Assembly (NCBI GenBank): GCA_963682055.1
Contig: OY821745.1
Coordinates: 29,323,342-29,387,341 of the forward strand
Length of the DNA: 64,000 bases
From: Primula veris
Lineage: Eukaryota; Streptophyta; Magnoliopsida; Ericales; Primulaceae
Reading direction: 5' to 3'
Each line of letters begins with the position of its first letter. The first letter of the stretch is position 1. Positions 60,483 to 64,000 of this stretch are shown here, piece by piece. A program made the translations under genes and the position numbers. A model generated the notes under the pieces. The model saw nothing but the letters and a program-made list of their open reading frames with translations, made no database searches and was not told where the DNA came from.

Positions 60483-61258
60483 AATCTAGGAAATCGTATA
60501 CATTCCTTATGTATAAGGTGAATTTTGTGTTTTCTTAAATTTAGTAAATTTATACGGTTCCTGATGCATGTCACTTTTTATACCATAATCATCGAGTTTT
60601 AAAAAAAAAATGTTTTGAGAAATCAGATGCGGATGCTCTAAGCATCTCCCATACCATACACCTTTATTTTAGGGTTTTGACACCAAATTCATCTTGGGGT
60701 TCCTCAAAATTTACATATTACCAAACTATTCCCTATAAACAATGTGGAGTTGTGAGCATCTTCATTGGTTAAATCAGTCAAATTTTCTTTATTTCAAGAA
60801 TTTGGATGGAAAAAACAGCGGTGCATCAGTGTTCTATGCAAACCTCAAAATTAACAATATTAGTCTAAAACCTTCCTTGTTTATACTATGTAAAATCTTC
60901 CCTTTGTGGTTACTATAATATTAAATTATCATTGAACTCACAGTTAAATGGTTGATAAATTTTTATGAACAAGAAATAATAATAAACAAATAAAAAATAA
61001 TAATGTATGGTTATGAAAGAAAAATTAATAATCAATCTCAAAATTTATATAAAATTAAACGGTTTATTAAAAAGAGTAAAAATGCACTTATCATCCTAAT
61101 TTTTTTTTAAAAGCTTGAGGTAGTTGATGCGGTTTATTAAACATTCATCCTCTCTCTTAACCAAAATCATATGGTACAAAGTTGTACATTTATATTTTCA
61201 ACAAAAAAAAAGTTATACAGTTATGTTATTTCCCCGTCGTGTTTTAGAATCCTATAGT
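60483..61258. other. Gene-free stretch
   Basis: AT-rich. GATGCTCTAAGCATCTCCCA near 60630 is a MITE-end-like word, but no partner was found. No coding sequence seen. Confidence 0.4.
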
Positions 61259-61451
61259 CACTATAAAAAAATACTCAAATAGCGACGGGATTAGTGATGG
61301 TATTTTTTATTACGAGCTTATTAGCGACGGTTTTTGTGACGGCTTTGTGACAGTTTAGTCAATTTGCGACAGATTTGTGACAACTTTTTAAATTAGCGAC
61401 AGGCTTGTGACAGCTTTTAACTCTCACTAAATCAAATATTATTTTGTAGTG
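61259..61451. mobile_element. Non-autonomous CACTA element, copy 2
   Basis: Starts CACTATAAAAAAATACTC and ends TATTATTTTGTAGTG, with the 3-bp target-site duplication AGT (61256-61258 and 61452-61454). It is 193 bp and aligns with the copy at 10.2 kb along its length, lacking one 19-bp internal unit. Confidence 0.88.
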
Positions 61452-61744
61452 AGTACTAGGTGTCACGGGTCTGTTTTTCGCTCCAGAAAACAGCATAAAA
61501 ATGTTAACACCAGGCTACTAGCTAGTATATTCCTTTATTTTCTCATTTCCATGTAGTTCAGGAGTACAATTTTGTATTCCCAAGTTGTGGTACAAATATT
61601 TGGAAATATGGATCCGATATGCATGCGTAGATAGTTTGTATCCGTAGATTATAATGAATATATGCCTCTTTATGTAGAAACCTTACAGAAAAATATTTGA
61701 ACAAATAAAAGTAATTTTTCCTATTAATTATAGGGAACATGAAG

Positions 61745-61749
<5 letters not shown>

Positions 61750-61790
<41 letters not shown>

Positions 61791-61941
61791 GGTTAATGTA
61801 AAATTATCAATTTCACTCTAAAGGAATATCATAGGAAACCTGATGCAGATGCTCACATAGAACTCTTTCTCCATAAAAAAAAAAAAAAGGTTTTAAAGCT
61901 TGACAGGGGCACAATTAGGGGGGGAGGGGTGTAACCGCCAC

Positions 61942-61978
<37 letters not shown>
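61750..61978. repeat. TA microsatellites
   Basis: Two pure TA runs at about 61750-61789 and 61949-61978, with a G-rich patch (GGGGGGGAGGGGTG) before the second. No gene. Between about 62275 and 62460 lies a diverged near-tandem duplication (AAATCAGCTAAGTTTTAAAC and AAGTCAGCTAAGTTTTAACC). Confidence 0.8.
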
Positions 61979-61980
<2 letters not shown>

Positions 61981-62504
61981 AAATTTAAGATTTTACACAT
62001 TAATAGCTCTAAATAAATAAATAATAACTTATTTCAAATGGTAAACATAAATTTTTTGTGTCACAAGCTCTCTAATTCGAATTTTGTCACTATTTTTTAC
62101 TCTTCATTTGATTAATATTAGCTTACTCTTTGAATTTTTCCTTAATTAATTGCATTTTTAAGGTACTATTACAAGGTTTTCTAAATAAATATATTTGTGT
62201 AATTTCATAGTTATATTAAAACAAAGTTTAAACTAATAAATTCGTATTTGTAGTCAATTTTTCTGTATCGTTTAAAAATTTTAGATTAATGAACAAATCA
62301 GCTAAGTTTTAAACTGAAGTTTTTTGTTTGTTTTTTTATACCGTTTATTGTTATTGTACTAACGAAAAAAATTCAACGTTTTAAATCTTTAAATTAGTGG
62401 ACAAGTCAGCTAAGTTTTAACCTTTTTTTTGACTGTTTATTGTTATTATACTAAAAAAAAAAAAATAACAGCCCTTACAAGAATTGAATTAGGATCCCGT
62501 CACC

Positions 62505-62695
62505 GAAGCTCGATAAGCAAATTGCTATAGGCCATAGCTGTAGTTTAAAAGGCTTCGCTAAACAACCCCAATGTCAGGTAATGTTAACCTTCCTAAATTA
62601 AACTAATTAATGTAGATAATGTTTGGTCAATTTAGATGCCAAACTAATAACCACGTATGTCAGGAGCACTTGCAAGTTGCAGCGACTAATTAATT
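62505..62695. repeat. Ghost of the O-methyltransferase upstream region, block 1
   Basis: Matches 59325-59515 (upstream of O-methyltransferase 2) in the same orientation with moderate divergence. No O-methyltransferase exon follows in the window, so only the upstream part of a third unit remains or the gene lies outside. Confidence 0.75.
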
Positions 62696-62814
62696 GCTAC
62701 ATTAGCTATGATATTCTTTTAACAATAACGCTATAAAACGAGACTGTCTCAATCAGACTGATTATCGGATAGTTTTTTATATAATTTTTAGAATTCTTTT
62801 GACATCCAAGCAAA

Positions 62815-63141
62815 ACAAAAATAAAACCCCAAATATAATATTTATGTAACCCTAGTTAAGACTACCATAAACTTAAATATTAATTAAAAATATTTAAAAT
62901 TTTAATGATTTTAATATATTTTGTTTGACTATTCAACAAAATAAAACCATAAATATAATATTTATAGAACCCTAGTTGAGAATACCATAAACTTAAATAT
63001 TAATTAAACATATTTAAAATTTTAATGATTTTAATATATTTTATTTGACGATTCAACAAAATAAAAACTCAAATATAATATTATAGAACCCTATTTGAGA
63101 CCATCATAAACTTAAATATTAATTAAAAATATTTAATATAT
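62815..63141. repeat. 120-bp tandem repeat, about 2.7 copies
   Basis: Blocks starting ATAAAACCCCAAATATAATA at 62821, ATAAAACCATAAATATAATA at 62941 and ATAAAAACTCAAATATAATA at 63061 are spaced exactly 120 bases. The unit also carries CATAAACTTAAATATTAATT. It is AT-rich with no ORF. Confidence 0.92.
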
Positions 63142-63424
63142 GGCCGAATAGCATTCTCTTAAATTTCGGGATGAAAATAAAATTCTAAATTTACATTAAG
63201 AACTGGTGTGTTGAGAGTCTGATTGAGTCTATCTGGCTCGTTAACATTATTCTAATGTAATATCATTTAACAGCTTATGTATCCAACTTGGGTATTTTAG
63301 TTACAAAATATCATCTATAATATATGCTCTATTACCTGACTCTCAATCCTTAATTTTCTTCATCTCTCCTCTTTTTCCCATCCTTTTATTCCTCTAATGT
63401 AGACCATGTTGCTACCACTTTAAT

Positions 63425-63585
63425 TTTATGAGAAAAGGTTTATTATAAATTTGATTACTATGGTTTGGAGACTCCGTGGAAAAAGATTTTGAATAGCTTT
63501 ATGTTAAGTTTTGATGTAGCTTTATTGTGGAATAAGGTTGTACACAATATGTGAAATTGATATTCGAGGTTACATGCTGTAAAAT
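63425..63585. repeat. Ghost of the O-methyltransferase upstream region, block 2
   Basis: Matches 59625-59770 (shared TTTATGTTAAGTTTT, ATTGTGGAA, GATATTCGAGGTTACAT) in the same order and orientation as block 1, but with 620 bases more between the two blocks, filled largely by the 120-bp tandem repeat. From here to 64000 I see only AT-rich DNA. Confidence 0.7.
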
Positions 63586-64000
63586 AGGAGTAACCTCTCC
63601 TGCCGCATAGTATTTCTTATGTGGTGTGATAAATTAACCATTACATGACATGTGAAAAAAGTGTACAAATAACTTAAAATTCAAAAGTATAAAAAAAAAA
63701 ACATAAATGCGCAAGTTTTCCAACCAACTAACTTACGTAATTATCATCTCATTTACATGATATACTTTATCAATTTTGTCTTTCAAATATTAATATTAGT
63801 ATAACTAAAAAGCTACATGTTAGACATTAATTGTGACACAGTATATTTTATATATCATGATATTATAAAAATAAATTGGTTTAATATTAATTGTATTATA
63901 TCTCGTAACATATGATGCATTAAATATATTTTCTTTAATTAATATTATGTTCCGATAAATAAAATATATTAAAATAATCAATTTTTTTTAAAATTTTAAT

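Overview
The window is nuclear DNA from a flowering plant, most likely a eudicot. It is AT-rich, its genes have many introns with GT/AG junctions, every protein gene matches a plant family, and the space between genes is full of plant transposon types and one nuclear insertion of plastid 16S rDNA. The species cannot be named from the sequence alone. I found no operon, CRISPR array or tRNA gene.

Layout: (1) 1.5-4.1 kb, plus: 3' part of a DHHC protein S-acyltransferase close to Arabidopsis PAT12; its N-terminal exon is not visible, and a decayed copy of the first visible exon lies about 0.9 kb upstream. (2) 4.1-13.9 kb: no gene; a 236-bp MITE family, a plastid 16S rDNA fragment folded back on itself, a long-TIR foldback, a palindromic MITE and a CACTA mini-element. 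(3) 14.0-17.8 kb, plus: 3-ketoacyl-CoA synthase, 516 residues, with a 980-bp hAT-type element in intron 2. (4) 19.6-25.2 kb, minus: LIF2-like three-RRM protein, 508 residues. (5) 27.9-31.8 kb, minus: COG4, 753 residues. (6) 34.2-37.4 kb: LTR retrotransposon without pol, carrying unfamiliar reading frames. (7) 39.2-40.5 kb, plus: CURT1B, 167 residues. (8) 40.8-46.7 kb, plus: a nearly complete but inactivated LINE inserted just downstream of CURT1B, with a 13-bp target-site duplication. (9) 47.0-59.2 kb, minus: two COMT-type O-methyltransferase genes (422 and 389 residues), a 240-bp fragment of an O-methyltransferase 3' end, a foldback/minisatellite element, a nested Mutator-like element, and a decayed CURT1B copy. 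(10) 59.2-64 kb: no gene; remnants of a third copy of the O-methyltransferase upstream region, a 120-bp tandem repeat, another MITE and a second CACTA mini-element.

The genes are ordinary, unlinked housekeeping or metabolic functions: membrane-protein palmitoylation, very-long-chain fatty acid elongation, chromatin/RNA regulation, Golgi tethering, thylakoid curvature and phenolic methylation. The most informative structure is the right half. A unit made of CURT1B followed by a convergent O-methyltransferase seems to have been duplicated in tandem; one CURT1B copy then decayed and transposons took the boundaries apart. LIF2 and PAT12 are neighbours in Arabidopsis (At4g00830 and At4g00840, from memory) and COG4 (At4g01400) is on the same arm, so the left half may keep old microsynteny. 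I see no clear candidate for a wholly new biological system. The least explained coding sequence is in the LTR element at 34.7-36.7 kb.

Exon limits were derived by hand from splice consensus, reading phase and family similarity; there is no transcript support.
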